The translations under genes were made by a program, and so were the position numbers. From NCBI RefSeq assembly GCF_004522155.1, contig NZ_SDEA01000001.1, forward strand, positions 496,001 through 560,000: a stretch of DNA of 64,000 nucleotides, read 5' to 3'. The notes under the pieces were generated by a model. That model did no database searches. It saw only the letters and a list, made by a program, of their open reading frames with translations, and was not told the DNA's origin. The stretch is from Paracoccus luteus (GTDB lineage: Bacteria; Pseudomonadota; Alphaproteobacteria; Rhodobacterales; Rhodobacteraceae). Positions 39,993-48,094 of this stretch are shown one piece after another. How positions within the stretch are numbered: the stretch's first letter is position 1; each line of letters opens with the position of its first letter.

Positions 39993-40159
39993 GGCGGCCG
40001 ACGCGCGGGCGATCCGGCCCGGCGATCCGGCCCGGTGCGTTGGCCCCACGGACGGCCCCGCGCGCCGCGTCCGGCCCGCCGCACGGCTTCGGGCACCGGC
40101 CCGGACCGAGGCCACACGGATGACCGGCAGACGCGGCGGGGGCGTTGCCGGTCGCCTGA

Positions 40160-40507
40160 TCAGACCGCCGCGGTGACGATGACCTCGACCTTGTAGTCGG
40201 GCGTGGCCAGCGCCGATTCACCCGTGGCGCGGGCCGGGGGGTTGCCCTTGGGCACCCAGGCGTCCCAGACGGCGTTCATCGCGGGGAAATCCTTGATGTC
40301 GGCCAGCCAGATCTGCGCGGTCAGGATGCGCGACTTGTCGGTGCCGGCGCGCGCCAGCAGCCGGTCGATCTGGCCCAGCACCTCGCGCGTCTGGTCGGTG
40401 ATGCTGTCGCCGGGTTTGCCGACCTGACCCGCCAGATAGACGACGCCGTTGTGGACGACCGCCTCGCTCATCCGGGTGCCGGGGTCGATCCGGGTAATGT
40501 CTGCCAT
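40160..40507 (-). CDS. ridA: RidA family protein
   Basis: A 115-residue YjgF/RidA enamine/imine deaminase-like trimer subunit. Typical parts: SEAVVHNGVVYLAGQVG, TDQTREVLGQIDRLLARAGT, and the C-terminal KVEVIVTAAV. The conserved arginine used for catalysis appears to be in GNPPARATGES. Its start is 2 nt after the stop of the TauE/SafE permease gene. Confidence 0.9.
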   Translation of the reverse strand: MADITRIDPGTRMSEAVVHNGVVYLAGQVGKPGDSITDQTREVLGQIDRLLARAGTDKSRILTAQIWLADIKDFPAMNAVWDAWVPKGNPPARATGESALATPDYKVEVIVTAAV

Positions 40508-40509
40508 GC

Positions 40510-41265
40510 CTATGCTCCGTTGATGAAACGCCAGAAGAACACCGCCGTCATGCCGAAGCCGACGACCGCGATCAAGCCGCGCAGCACCGCCACCGGCAGC
40601 CGCCGCGCGATCGGCGCGCCGCCGAACCCGCCCAGGATGGTGCCGACCGACATCGCCAGGCATTCCCACCACGCGATCTGCCCGCCCGCGGCAAAGATCG
40701 CGAAGGAAATCGCCGACAGCGCAAAGGACAGCCAGCTTTTCAGCCCGTTCATCGCGTGGATGTCGGTCATCCCCCACAACGAGAACAGCGCCAGCAGCAC
40801 GATCCCCAGCCCGCCGTTGAAATAGCCGCCATAGATCGCGACGGGGATCATGGTGCCCGCGCCAAAGGCGGTGACGCCCCGCCGGTATTGCGAGGCAAGC
40901 TCGCGCAGGCGCGGCCCGGTCAGGAAGATGATCGTGGCGGCCAAGAGCAGGAACGGCACGATGGCCGCGAACGCCTCGTTCGACGACACCAGCAGCAGGG
41001 CGGACCCGATCGCCCCGCCCAGCATCGTCAGCCCCGTCAGCCGGCGCACCAGCCGCCGGTCGATCTGCGCGATGTCGCGGCGGAACCCCAGCGTCGCCGC
41101 CAGATAGCCGGGCAGGGCGGCGACGGTGGTGGTGGCGTTGGCCGCGACCTCGGGGATGCCGGTAAAGACCAGCGCGGGAAAGGTGATGAACGTGCCGCCG
41201 CCCGCCACCGCGTTCAGCATGCCGCCGAAGAACCCGGCGATCAGCAACAACAGGAAATCGGCCAC
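40510..41265 (-). CDS. TauE/SafE family sulfite exporter-like permease
   Basis: A 251-residue membrane protein with about eight hydrophobic helices. The repeat signature NAVAGGGTFITFPALVFTG near residue 18 and GGYFNGGLGIVLLALFSLWG near residue 150 define the TauE/SafE (DUF81) family, linked to export of sulfite, sulfoacetate or related anions. GTG at 41265 is chosen for AAGGGA upstream. Substrate unknown. Confidence 0.88.
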   Translation of the reverse strand: MADFLLLLIAGFFGGMLNAVAGGGTFITFPALVFTGIPEVAANATTTVAALPGYLAATLGFRRDIAQIDRRLVRRLTGLTMLGGAIGSALLLVSSNEAFAAIVPFLLLAATIIFLTGPRLRELASQYRRGVTAFGAGTMIPVAIYGGYFNGGLGIVLLALFSLWGMTDIHAMNGLKSWLSFALSAISFAIFAAGGQIAWWECLAMSVGTILGGFGGAPIARRLPVAVLRGLIAVVGFGMTAVFFWRFINGA

Positions 41266-41424
41266 GTCATGTCCCTTGCGATTGTGGCGCAACCCTGCGC
41301 CGCCAGCCTGCCGGGGGCAACCGGGACGGCACGGGTTTCCGGCAGACGGAAATCCCGGCGCCATGCAACCAACCCGCTTTGGGCGCGTTCGGCCGGGCAA
41401 ACGCCCGCCCCATGCCGGACCAAC

Positions 41425-42357
41425 ATGCCGCCCGATACCCCGTTCGATCTGTCCCGCGCGCGGGTGTGCGTCGTCCTTAACCCCGGATCGGGGCGCAGGG
41501 ATCGCGGCCGATGCCAGGCGCTGCTGCGCCGCGGGCTGGACGGACGCGCAGCCGAGCTGTCGCTGCGCACCGCCCGGCGCGGGGCAGACCTGCCCCGCAT
41601 CGCCGCCCGCGCCGTCGCCGAAGGGTTCGACCTGATCGTCGCGGTGGGCGGCGACGGCACGCAGGCCGCCGTTGCCGGCGCCGTCGCGGGCACCGACGCC
41701 GCGATGGGGGTGATACCGGGCGGCACCTTCAACTTTTTCGCGCGCGACCTCGGCGTCGGCGACACGGTCGAGGCCGCGATCGCCACCCTGCTGGACGGCC
41801 GCATCAGGGCCGTCGACGTTGGCCAGATCAACGACACGGTGTTCCTGAACAACGTCAGCTTTGGCGCCTGGCCCCGCATCCTGGAACGGCGCGAGGCGGT
41901 CTATCGCCGCTGGGGCCGCAGCCGCGTCGCGGCCTATCTGTCCGCGCTGGGGGCATTTCGCGACCTGCGCCACCCGGTCGCGCTGAAGACCATCGATGAA
42001 GGGGTCGAGACGCGCTATTCCACCGCGCTGGCCTTTGTCGCGAAAAGCGCCGTTCAGCTGGAACAGCTGGGGCTGGAGGGTGCGAACGCGATCCGCGACG
42101 GCCATCTGGCGATCTTTGTCGCCCGCGCGCGCGGGCCGCGCCAGCTGGCGGGCGCGGCGCTGCGGCTGGCGTTCGGCTTTGCGGCGCGGGGCAGCGATTT
42201 CGACCTGGTGATCGACGACGACCTGGTGATCGATACCATGCCCGCGCGCCGCGACGTGGCCCACGACGGCGAACGCACGCGGCTGACCGGCCCGTTCCGC
42301 TTGCGCGTCCGGCGCGGCGCGCTGCGGGTCGTGGTGCCGGCAGGGGGCGGGCCGTGA
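41425..42357 (+). CDS. diacylglycerol kinase family lipid kinase
   Basis: A 310-residue protein with the DAGK catalytic core: VVLNPGSGRRDRGRC at residue 16, AVGGDGTQAAVAGAVAG near residue 75 and VIPGGTFNFFARDLG near residue 97. Bacterial relatives (YegS, BmrU-like) phosphorylate lipids. Divergent from the TauE/SafE gene, with 159 nt between. Overlaps the phosphoesterase gene (GTGA), suggesting coupled lipid or phosphate metabolism. Confidence 0.88.
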   Translation: MPPDTPFDLSRARVCVVLNPGSGRRDRGRCQALLRRGLDGRAAELSLRTARRGADLPRIAARAVAEGFDLIVAVGGDGTQAAVAGAVAGTDAAMGVIPGGTFNFFARDLGVGDTVEAAIATLLDGRIRAVDVGQINDTVFLNNVSFGAWPRILERREAVYRRWGRSRVAAYLSALGAFRDLRHPVALKTIDEGVETRYSTALAFVAKSAVQLEQLGLEGANAIRDGHLAIFVARARGPRQLAGAALRLAFGFAARGSDFDLVIDDDLVIDTMPARRDVAHDGERTRLTGPFRLRVRRGALRVVVPAGGGP

Positions 42358-43148
42358 CCCGCATCGCATTCCTGACCGACCTGCATTTCGGGTTTCACCG
42401 CGCCGGTCTGGTCGCGCCGCTGCTGGCCCGCCTCAACGCCTGCGCGCCCGCGCTGGTCGTCGTGGGCGGCGACCTTTCGCATCGCGGGCGTCCCGGACAG
42501 CTGGCCGCCGCCGCCGCCTTCCTGTCCCGGCTGGACGCACCCTGGATGGCGGTGCCCGGAAACCACGACCTGCCGCTGTTCGATCTGCCGCAGCGGCTGG
42601 CGGCCCCGCGGGCGGCCTTTCGCGCGGCCATCGCCGCCGACACCCGGCCGGTGCGGCGGGTGGACGGGGTGCGCGTGATGGGCGTGGACAGCACCGATCC
42701 GCTGGCGTGGCAGCGCGGCGCGATCGACGCCCGCCAGATCGCGCGCGTCTGCGCCACCGCCGCGCCGGGGCTGACCAACGTCGCCGTCCTGCACCACCCG
42801 CTGCGCCACCGCCCCGGCGTTGACAAGGCGCTGATGCGGGGTGCCGGCCCGGCGCTGGCCGCGTTCCAGGCGGCAGGGATTCATGTCGTGCTGACCGGGC
42901 ATCTGCATGTCTGGTCGGCGGGCGCGTTCCTTGGGCAGGGGGGGGACGACCGCCTGCTGCACATCCAGGGCGGCACGGCCCTGTGCGCGCGCGCCTCGGA
43001 CCGGCAGAACGAGTTTGCGCTGCTGACCTTCGACGGGCCGGAACTGTCGGTCGAACGCCACGTCGCGCCGATGCCCGACACCGTGTTCCTGCCGCCCGTG
43101 GCCCGGCGGTTCTCGCGCGCGTCGGGGCGGTGGGTGGCGCTGGACTAG
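42354..43148 (+). CDS. metallophosphoesterase
   Basis: A 264-residue calcineurin-like phosphoesterase. Metal ligands lie in FLTDLHFGFH (usual D-x-H), VVGGDLSHRG (GGDL), PGNHDLPLF (GNHD), LHHPL and TGHLHVW (GHxH). All five motifs are intact, so it is probably active on a phosphodiester, possibly the product of its partner lipid kinase. It starts at GTG overlapping the previous stop. Confidence 0.9.
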   Translation: MTRIAFLTDLHFGFHRAGLVAPLLARLNACAPALVVVGGDLSHRGRPGQLAAAAAFLSRLDAPWMAVPGNHDLPLFDLPQRLAAPRAAFRAAIAADTRPVRRVDGVRVMGVDSTDPLAWQRGAIDARQIARVCATAAPGLTNVAVLHHPLRHRPGVDKALMRGAGPALAAFQAAGIHVVLTGHLHVWSAGAFLGQGGDDRLLHIQGGTALCARASDRQNEFALLTFDGPELSVERHVAPMPDTVFLPPVARRFSRASGRWVALD

Positions 43149-43369
43149 CGGCGCTTGCCGCCCTTGCCCTTGCCCGGCCCGCGGCCGCCCATCGCGCGGG
43201 CGGTTTCCACGGCGGCCAGCAGTTCCTCGGCGATCTCGGCGGCCTCGTCGGGGTCGAAGTCCAGCGGCAGGTCGATGCCGTCTCCCTCGACATAGATGCG
43301 GACCATGCCCTGGTCGGTCGGCCCGATCTGCAGATTCGCGGCGACGTCGCTTTGGCTGTTGATGCTCAT
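43145..43369 (-). CDS. DUF6324-like small protein
   Basis: A 74-residue protein: SINSQSDVAANLQIGPTDQG, MVRIYVEGDGIDLPLDFDPD, an acidic helix EAAEIAEELLAAVETARA, then a basic GRGPGKGKGGKRR tail. I recognise it as a conserved Rhodobacterales small protein and believe it corresponds to DUF6324; that number is from memory. Function unknown. Its stop overlaps the end of the phosphoesterase gene on the other strand by 4 nt. Confidence 0.8.
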   Translation of the reverse strand: MSINSQSDVAANLQIGPTDQGMVRIYVEGDGIDLPLDFDPDEAAEIAEELLAAVETARAMGGRGPGKGKGGKRR

Positions 43370-43458
43370 GTGCCGGTCCTTTCGCTGCCTTGTCGCCGGG
43401 TCTAGCTCCGCCGGCCCCGCGCGGCAAGCGGCGCGCGGGGGGCGCGTGCAACAGGCAC

Positions 43459-43487
43459 TTGCATCCGCGCCGGGTCCGGCGTAAGCG
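43459..43487 (+). promoter_or_regulatory. possible promoter of tRNA-His
   Basis: TTGCAT, a 17-nt spacer and TAAGCG end 10 nt before the tRNA. Spacing fits a sigma70-type promoter; both boxes are imperfect. Confidence 0.4.
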
Positions 43488-43497
43488 ATCCGCCAGT

Positions 43498-43574
43498 GCC
43501 GCCTTAGCTCAGTTGGTTAGAGCGCTAGATTGTGGATCTAGAGGTCCCCCGTTCAAGCCGGGGAGGCGGTACCA
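43498..43574 (+). tRNA. tRNA-His (GTG anticodon)
   Basis: A full cloverleaf: acceptor GCCGCCT pairs with AGGCGGT (one G-U pair), the D-arm has GCTCAGTTGGTTAGAGC, the anticodon stem is CTAGA/TCTAG with loop TTGTGGA and anticodon GTG at 43532-43534, and the T-arm is CCCCG-TTCAAGC-CGGGG. CCA is encoded at 43572-43574. The base before position 1 is T, so G-1 is not encoded, and the discriminator is A73. Loss of G-1 with A73 is a recognised trait of many alphaproteobacterial histidine tRNAs, whose HisRS has adapted. Confidence 0.97.
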
Positions 43575-43662
43575 TTTCCCCCCTGTCCCGTGTCCGACCA
43601 CCCCGCGCATTGCCGGGGGCGTGGCGCGGCCGGTGTCGCGCAGGTCGGGCAAGAGGGGGTTC

Positions 43663-44484
43663 ATGACCGACGCAAGCGGCATCGACTGGACGGATGCGTT
43701 CGAGAACGCGGCCCATATCCCCGATGGCCCCGCCTGGCCCGCCCGGCTGGCGGCCGAGGCCGCGGCGGCGCGCGACCGGCTGGCCGCGCAGGCGTTCCAA
43801 ACCCTGCGCTATGGCGACGATCCCCGGCAGACGCTGGACCTGATCGCGCCTGCGGGGGCGTCGCGGGGCCTCGCCGTGTTCGTCCACGGCGGCTATTGGA
43901 AGGCCTTCGATCCGTCCGCGTGGACCCATCTGGCGCTGGGTGCGCGGGCGGCGGGCTGGACGGTGGCGCTGCCCGGCTATCGGCTGGCGCCAGCGGCGCG
44001 GATCGCCGACATCACCCGCGACGTGGCCGCCGCCGTCGCGCGCGCGGCGCAGCTGGTGCCCGGTGGGGTCCGGCTGGCGGGCCATTCGGCGGGCGGGCAA
44101 CTGGCCGCACGGCTGGCCAGCGACCCAGGGTTGCTGCCCCCGGCCGTCCACGCGCGCATCGCGGCGGTGCTGTCGATCAGCGGGTTGCACGACCTGCGCC
44201 CGCTGACCCTCGCGGCGATGAACGCGATCCTGCGGCTGGACGCGGCCGAGGCTGTGTCCGAAAGCCCGGCGCTGGCCCCGCCGCCCCCGGTTCCCGTCAC
44301 CGCCTGGGTCGGCGGCGACGAGCGGCCCGAGTTCCTGCGCCAGTCCGCGCTGCTGGTGGAACGCTGGCGCGAGGCAGGCGGACAGGCCCGGCTGGTCGTC
44401 CAGCCGGACCTGCATCACATGAACGTCGTGGCCGGGCTGACCGCACCCGACAGCCCGATCACCCGCGCGTGGCTGGGCGGCTGA
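43663..44484 (+). CDS. alpha/beta hydrolase, arylformamidase-like
   Basis: A 273-residue hydrolase with HGGYW (FVHGGYWKAFDPS near residue 75), nucleophile RLAGHSAGGQLAARL near residue 145, acid region TAWVGGDERPEF and late HHMNVV. The HGGYW oxyanion loop is typical of eukaryote-type kynurenine formamidases and related carboxylesterases. No other kynurenine gene is near, so activity is open. ATG at 43663 follows AGAGGGGG. Downstream it faces the ABC transporter genes, 6 nt apart. Confidence 0.85.
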   Translation: MTDASGIDWTDAFENAAHIPDGPAWPARLAAEAAAARDRLAAQAFQTLRYGDDPRQTLDLIAPAGASRGLAVFVHGGYWKAFDPSAWTHLALGARAAGWTVALPGYRLAPAARIADITRDVAAAVARAAQLVPGGVRLAGHSAGGQLAARLASDPGLLPPAVHARIAAVLSISGLHDLRPLTLAAMNAILRLDAAEAVSESPALAPPPPVPVTAWVGGDERPEFLRQSALLVERWREAGGQARLVVQPDLHHMNVVAGLTAPDSPITRAWLGG

Positions 44485-44490
44485 GCCGGG

Positions 44491-45480
44491 CTATTGCAGC
44501 GCCTTGTCGGTGATGGTGCTGGTCCACGCACCCTCGGGCGCCTTGGAAATCACCGGGTCCGATCCGCCCGACAGCAGCGTCTGGACGGTGCGTTCCGCGT
44601 CGGCGGGGTCCAGCGCGCCGTTCGACCCGGCGGTCAGCTTGGCCACCTCGCGCACCATGCGCAGTTGGTGGGCCTCGGTCTGGGCGCCGGTTTCGTCGTT
44701 CTCCAGCACGATGTCGGCGGCTTCCTCGGGGTTTTCCTCGGCGTATTTCCAGCCCTTCATGCTGGCGCGGACGAACCGGGCCAGCCGGTCCTGCATGGCC
44801 GGGTCGGCCAGCGTCTCCTCCAGCACATACAGCCCGTCCTCCAGCGTGGCGACGCCCTGATCCTCATACTTGAAGGTCACCAGATCCTCGGGGGCGATGC
44901 CCGCGTCCAGCACCTGCCCGTATTCGTTATAGGTCATGGTCGAGATGCAGGCCGCCTGCTTTTGCAGCAGCGGATCGACGTTGAAGCCCTGTTTCAGCAC
45001 CGTCACCCCGTCCGGCCCGCCCTGGGTCGGCAGCCCCAGATGGTTCATCCACGACAGGAAGGGATATTCGTTGCCGAAGAACCAGACCCCCAGCGTCTTG
45101 CCCTTGAAGTCGGTCCCGGGATCGGTGACGCCGCTTTCCTTGAGGCAGGTCAGCATCATCCCCGACGACTTGAACGGCTGGGCGATGTTGACGATGGGCA
45201 GGCCCTTTTCGCGGGCGGCGAGCGCCGCGGGCATCCATTCCACCGTCACGTCCGCCCCGCCCCCGGCCAGAACCTGCGTCGGCGCGATGTCGGGGCCGCC
45301 GGGCTTGATCGTGACGTTCAGGTTCTCGTCTTCATAGAACCCCTTGTCCTTGGCGACGTAATAGCCGGCGAACTGCGCCTGCGTGACCCATTTCAGCTGC
45401 AGCGTCAGATCGTCCGCCGCCTGCGCCGCGCCTGCCGCCAGCATCAGCGCCGCGGTTGTCGTCATCAGTCTGGTCATCAT
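44491..45480 (-). CDS. NMT1/THI5-type ABC transporter substrate-binding protein
   Basis: A 329-residue periplasmic protein with signal peptide TRLMTTTAALMLAAGAAQA. The mature start LTLQLKWVTQAQFAGYYVAK and the DKGFYEDENLNVTIKPGG segment belong to the NMT1/THI5-like family, which binds pyrimidines, thiamine precursors or similar rings. Two adjacent ATGs (45480, 45477) are both possible; GGAG lies just upstream. Last gene of a RutR-linked operon, so a pyrimidine or hydantoin ligand is the working guess. Confidence 0.9.
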   Translation of the reverse strand: MMTRLMTTTAALMLAAGAAQAADDLTLQLKWVTQAQFAGYYVAKDKGFYEDENLNVTIKPGGPDIAPTQVLAGGGADVTVEWMPAALAAREKGLPIVNIAQPFKSSGMMLTCLKESGVTDPGTDFKGKTLGVWFFGNEYPFLSWMNHLGLPTQGGPDGVTVLKQGFNVDPLLQKQAACISTMTYNEYGQVLDAGIAPEDLVTFKYEDQGVATLEDGLYVLEETLADPAMQDRLARFVRASMKGWKYAEENPEEAADIVLENDETGAQTEAHQLRMVREVAKLTAGSNGALDPADAERTVQTLLSGGSDPVISKAPEGAWTSTITDKALQ

Positions 45481-45512
45481 CCACTCCACTGTTGAAAGGG
45501 CGTTTTCGCCCG

Positions 45513-46364
45513 TTATGGGCGCTGCGACGGGTGCCAGAAGGTGACCCGCCGTTCGATCAGCGCGACGATTGCATAGAACAGCGACCCCGCGATCGCGGCC
45601 ATCAGAATCTCGGCCCAGACCAGCGCCAGATCCAGCTGGCCCACGGCGGTCGAGATGCGGAACCCCATGCCGCGCGTCGGGCTGCCGAAGAACTCGGCGA
45701 CGATGGCGCCGATCAGGGCAAGGGTGGTGGTGATCTTCAGCCCGTTGAACAGGAACGGCATGGCGGCGGGCAGGCGCAGCTTCAGCAGGCCCTGCCAGTA
45801 TCCCGCGCTGAACGTCGCCATCTGGTCGCGTTGCAGCGCGTCGGTCGCGGCCAGCCCCGCGACCATGTTCACGAGGATCGGAAAGAACACCATGACGACG
45901 ACGACGGCCGCCTTGGACTGCCAGTCGAAACCGAACCACATCACCAGAATCGGCGCGATGCCGATGATCGGCAGGGCGGCGACGAAATTGCCCACCGGCA
46001 GCAGCCCGCGTTGCAGAAAGGGCGAGCGGTCGATGGCGATGGCGGTGGCGACCGCCAGCGCCGCCCCGGTCAGCCAGCCGGTCAGCGCGCCGCGGACCAG
46101 CGTCTGCCAGGAATCCGACAGGATCATCGGCAGGCTGCCCGCGAATCGCTCCCCGATGGCCGAGGGCGCGGGCAGGATCACCGCCGGGATGGCGAACATC
46201 GCGACGGCAAGCTGCCAGGTCATCAGCACGGTCAGGCCAAAGATTGCCGCGACCGCCAGCCGCCGCGGGCGCCGCCAGCGTGGCGCGACCGCCGCGTTGG
46301 CCAGCCGGGCATTCGCGGCCCACGCGGCCAGCCACAACAGCACCAGCGGCAGCGCCGCGATCAT
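45513..46364 (-). CDS. ABC transporter permease (SsuC/ThiX-like)
   Basis: A 283-residue membrane permease with about six helices and a C-terminal EAA loop (FSAGYWQGLLKLRLPAAMPF). GNFVAALPIIGIAPILVMWF is the usual core of nitrate/taurine/pyrimidine-type permeases. Start 46364 overlaps the other permease's stop (ATGA). Forms the channel with its neighbour. Confidence 0.9.
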   Translation of the reverse strand: MIAALPLVLLWLAAWAANARLANAAVAPRWRRPRRLAVAAIFGLTVLMTWQLAVAMFAIPAVILPAPSAIGERFAGSLPMILSDSWQTLVRGALTGWLTGAALAVATAIAIDRSPFLQRGLLPVGNFVAALPIIGIAPILVMWFGFDWQSKAAVVVVMVFFPILVNMVAGLAATDALQRDQMATFSAGYWQGLLKLRLPAAMPFLFNGLKITTTLALIGAIVAEFFGSPTRGMGFRISTAVGQLDLALVWAEILMAAIAGSLFYAIVALIERRVTFWHPSQRP

Positions 46365-47224
46365 CGCGCCAGCCCCATGCGGCGCAGGACAAGCCGCTCG
46401 GCCAGGCCGATGGACCAGACCAGCGCCGCCGCCAGGATCGCGGCCGCGAACAGCGCCGCCCAGATCTGGACGGTCTGCCCGTAATAGCTGCCCGACAGCA
46501 GCCGCGCCCCCAGACCCTGCGTCGCGCCGGCGGGCAGTTCGGCCACGATGGTGCCCACCAGCGCCGCCGCCACCGCCACCTTGAGCGAGGCGAACAGATA
46601 GGGCAGCGACGCCGGCAGGCGCAGATGCCGCAGCACCGCGCCCCCGCCCGCGTTCCACGACCGCATCAGGTCCAGTTGCATCGCGTCGGGGGCGCGCAGC
46701 CCCTTGACCATGCCCACCAGCACCGGAAAGAACGACAGCCACGCGGAAATGAACGCCTTGGGCAGCAGGCCGGTCACCCCGGCGCTGGCAAAGACCACGA
46801 TCACCATCGGCGCGATGGCGAGGATCGGCACGGTCTGGCTGGCCACCGCCCAGGGCATGATGGACATGTCCATGACCCGGCTGTGAACGATGCCCACCGC
46901 CAGCAGGATGCCCGCCGCCGAGCCGATGGCAAAGCCCGCCAGCGTCGCCGACAGCGTGATCCAGCCGTGCCAGACGAGGCTGCGCTTGGACGTGATCTTC
47001 TGCCCCGCCACCCCGTCCCACAGCCCCGCGGCGACCTGATGCGGCGCGGGCAGGACCGGGCGTTCCAGCGTCATCGTCTGGCGCAGCAACTCGCCCGCCG
47101 TGACCGACGTGCCCGCCCGCGCCGCCTGGTCGCGGACCCAGGGCGCGTTCATCCAGACCGCCGCCAGATACCACGCGACGACGATGGCGCCCAGCACGGC
47201 CAGCACCGGCACGATCCGCCTCAT
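46361..47224 (-). CDS. ABC transporter permease (SsuC/ThiX-like)
   Basis: A 287-residue partner permease. VASQTVPILAIAPMVIVVFA is the conserved core and RSWNAGGGAVLRHLRLPASL the coupling loop for the ATPase. A first helix is followed by a larger periplasmic segment of about 60 residues. Paired with the downstream permease by overlap; 90 nt with two hairpins separate it from the ATPase gene. Confidence 0.9.
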   Translation of the reverse strand: MRRIVPVLAVLGAIVVAWYLAAVWMNAPWVRDQAARAGTSVTAGELLRQTMTLERPVLPAPHQVAAGLWDGVAGQKITSKRSLVWHGWITLSATLAGFAIGSAAGILLAVGIVHSRVMDMSIMPWAVASQTVPILAIAPMVIVVFASAGVTGLLPKAFISAWLSFFPVLVGMVKGLRAPDAMQLDLMRSWNAGGGAVLRHLRLPASLPYLFASLKVAVAAALVGTIVAELPAGATQGLGARLLSGSYYGQTVQIWAALFAAAILAAALVWSIGLAERLVLRRMGLAR

Positions 47225-47247
47225 TCCGGGCCCCGCACCATCTTCTG

Positions 47248-47290
47248 GCGGGAAATATCCCGCGGGGGTCCGGGGGCGCGAAGCCCCCGG
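47248..47290. repeat. double-palindrome intergenic element
   Basis: GCGGG-AAATAT-CCCGC (47248-47263) is followed by CCGGGGGC-GCGAA-GCCCCCGG (47270-47290), an 8-bp perfect stem. It lies between the ATPase and permease genes of one operon. I recall similar palindromic intergenic pairs in other Rhodobacterales genomes; that memory needs a search. A role in mRNA processing or stability is plausible. Confidence 0.6.
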
Positions 47291-47314
47291 TGGCCGCCCG
47301 CGCTGGCGCCGCGC

Positions 47315-48094
47315 TCAGTCATAGGAGTGCCCCGCGCGCAGCCCTTCGCGGACACGCTGCGCAATCTCGATAAAGGCGGGGGTGTCGCGGATTTCCAGCG
47401 GGCGGTGCCGGGGCAGAGGGCTGTCGATGATGTCGGCGATGCGGCCGGGGCGCGGGCTCATCACGACGATGCGGGTGGACAGATAGACCGCCTCGGGGAT
47501 CGAATGGGTGACAAAGCCGATGGTCTTGCCGGTCTTGTCCCACAAGGCCAGCAGCGCCTCGTTCAGGCGGTCGCGCACGATCTCGTCCAGCGCGCCGAAC
47601 GGCTCGTCCATCAGCAGGATGTCGGCGTCAAAGGACAGCGCCCGCGCGATGGACGCGCGCTGCTGCATGCCGCCAGACAGCTGCCAGGGATACTTGCCGC
47701 CGAACCCCGCCAGATCGACCAGATCCAGCACCCGCGCCACCCGCGCGGCGCGGTCGGCGCGGGTAAATCCCATGATCTCAAGGGGCAGGGCGATGTTCCC
47801 CGACATCGTCCGCCACGGATACAGCCCCGCCGCCTGGAACACATAGCCATAGGCCCGCGCCCGCCGGGCCGCGTCGGGCGTCATCCCGTTGACCGTCAGC
47901 CGGCCCGCGGTCGGCGTTTCCAGCCCGGCGATGCAGCGCAGGAACGTCGTCTTGCCGCAACCCGACGGCCCGATAAAGCTGACAAAATCGCCGCGCCGGA
48001 TGCTCAGGTCCACGTCTTTCAGCGCATGGACCGGGCCGTCGGCGGTCTGGAAGGTCAGGCCGACGCCCTGCGCCTGCACGACGGGACCGTCCAT
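47315..48094 (-). CDS. ABC transporter ATP-binding protein (SsuB/ThiZ-like)
   Basis: A 259-residue ATPase: Walker A GPSGCGKTTF near residue 43, Q-loop YVFQAAGLYPWRTM, signature LSGGMQQR, Walker B ILLMDEPFGALDE, and H-loop FVTHSIPEAVYL. The Q-loop Gln and PW are typical of nitrate/sulfonate/taurine-class importers. Its ATG overlaps the dihydropyrimidinase stop (TGATG), which ties transport to catabolism. Confidence 0.92.
   Translation of the reverse strand: MDGPVVQAQGVGLTFQTADGPVHALKDVDLSIRRGDFVSFIGPSGCGKTTFLRCIAGLETPTAGRLTVNGMTPDAARRARAYGYVFQAAGLYPWRTMSGNIALPLEIMGFTRADRAARVARVLDLVDLAGFGGKYPWQLSGGMQQRASIARALSFDADILLMDEPFGALDEIVRDRLNEALLALWDKTGKTIGFVTHSIPEAVYLSTRIVVMSPRPGRIADIIDSPLPRHRPLEIRDTPAFIEIAQRVREGLRAGHSYD

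Noticed and set aside
43663-44484. Assignment as kynurenine formamidase (kynB)
   Set aside because: HGGYW supports the arylformamidase-like group, but no other tryptophan catabolism gene is nearby and many esterases share the motif.
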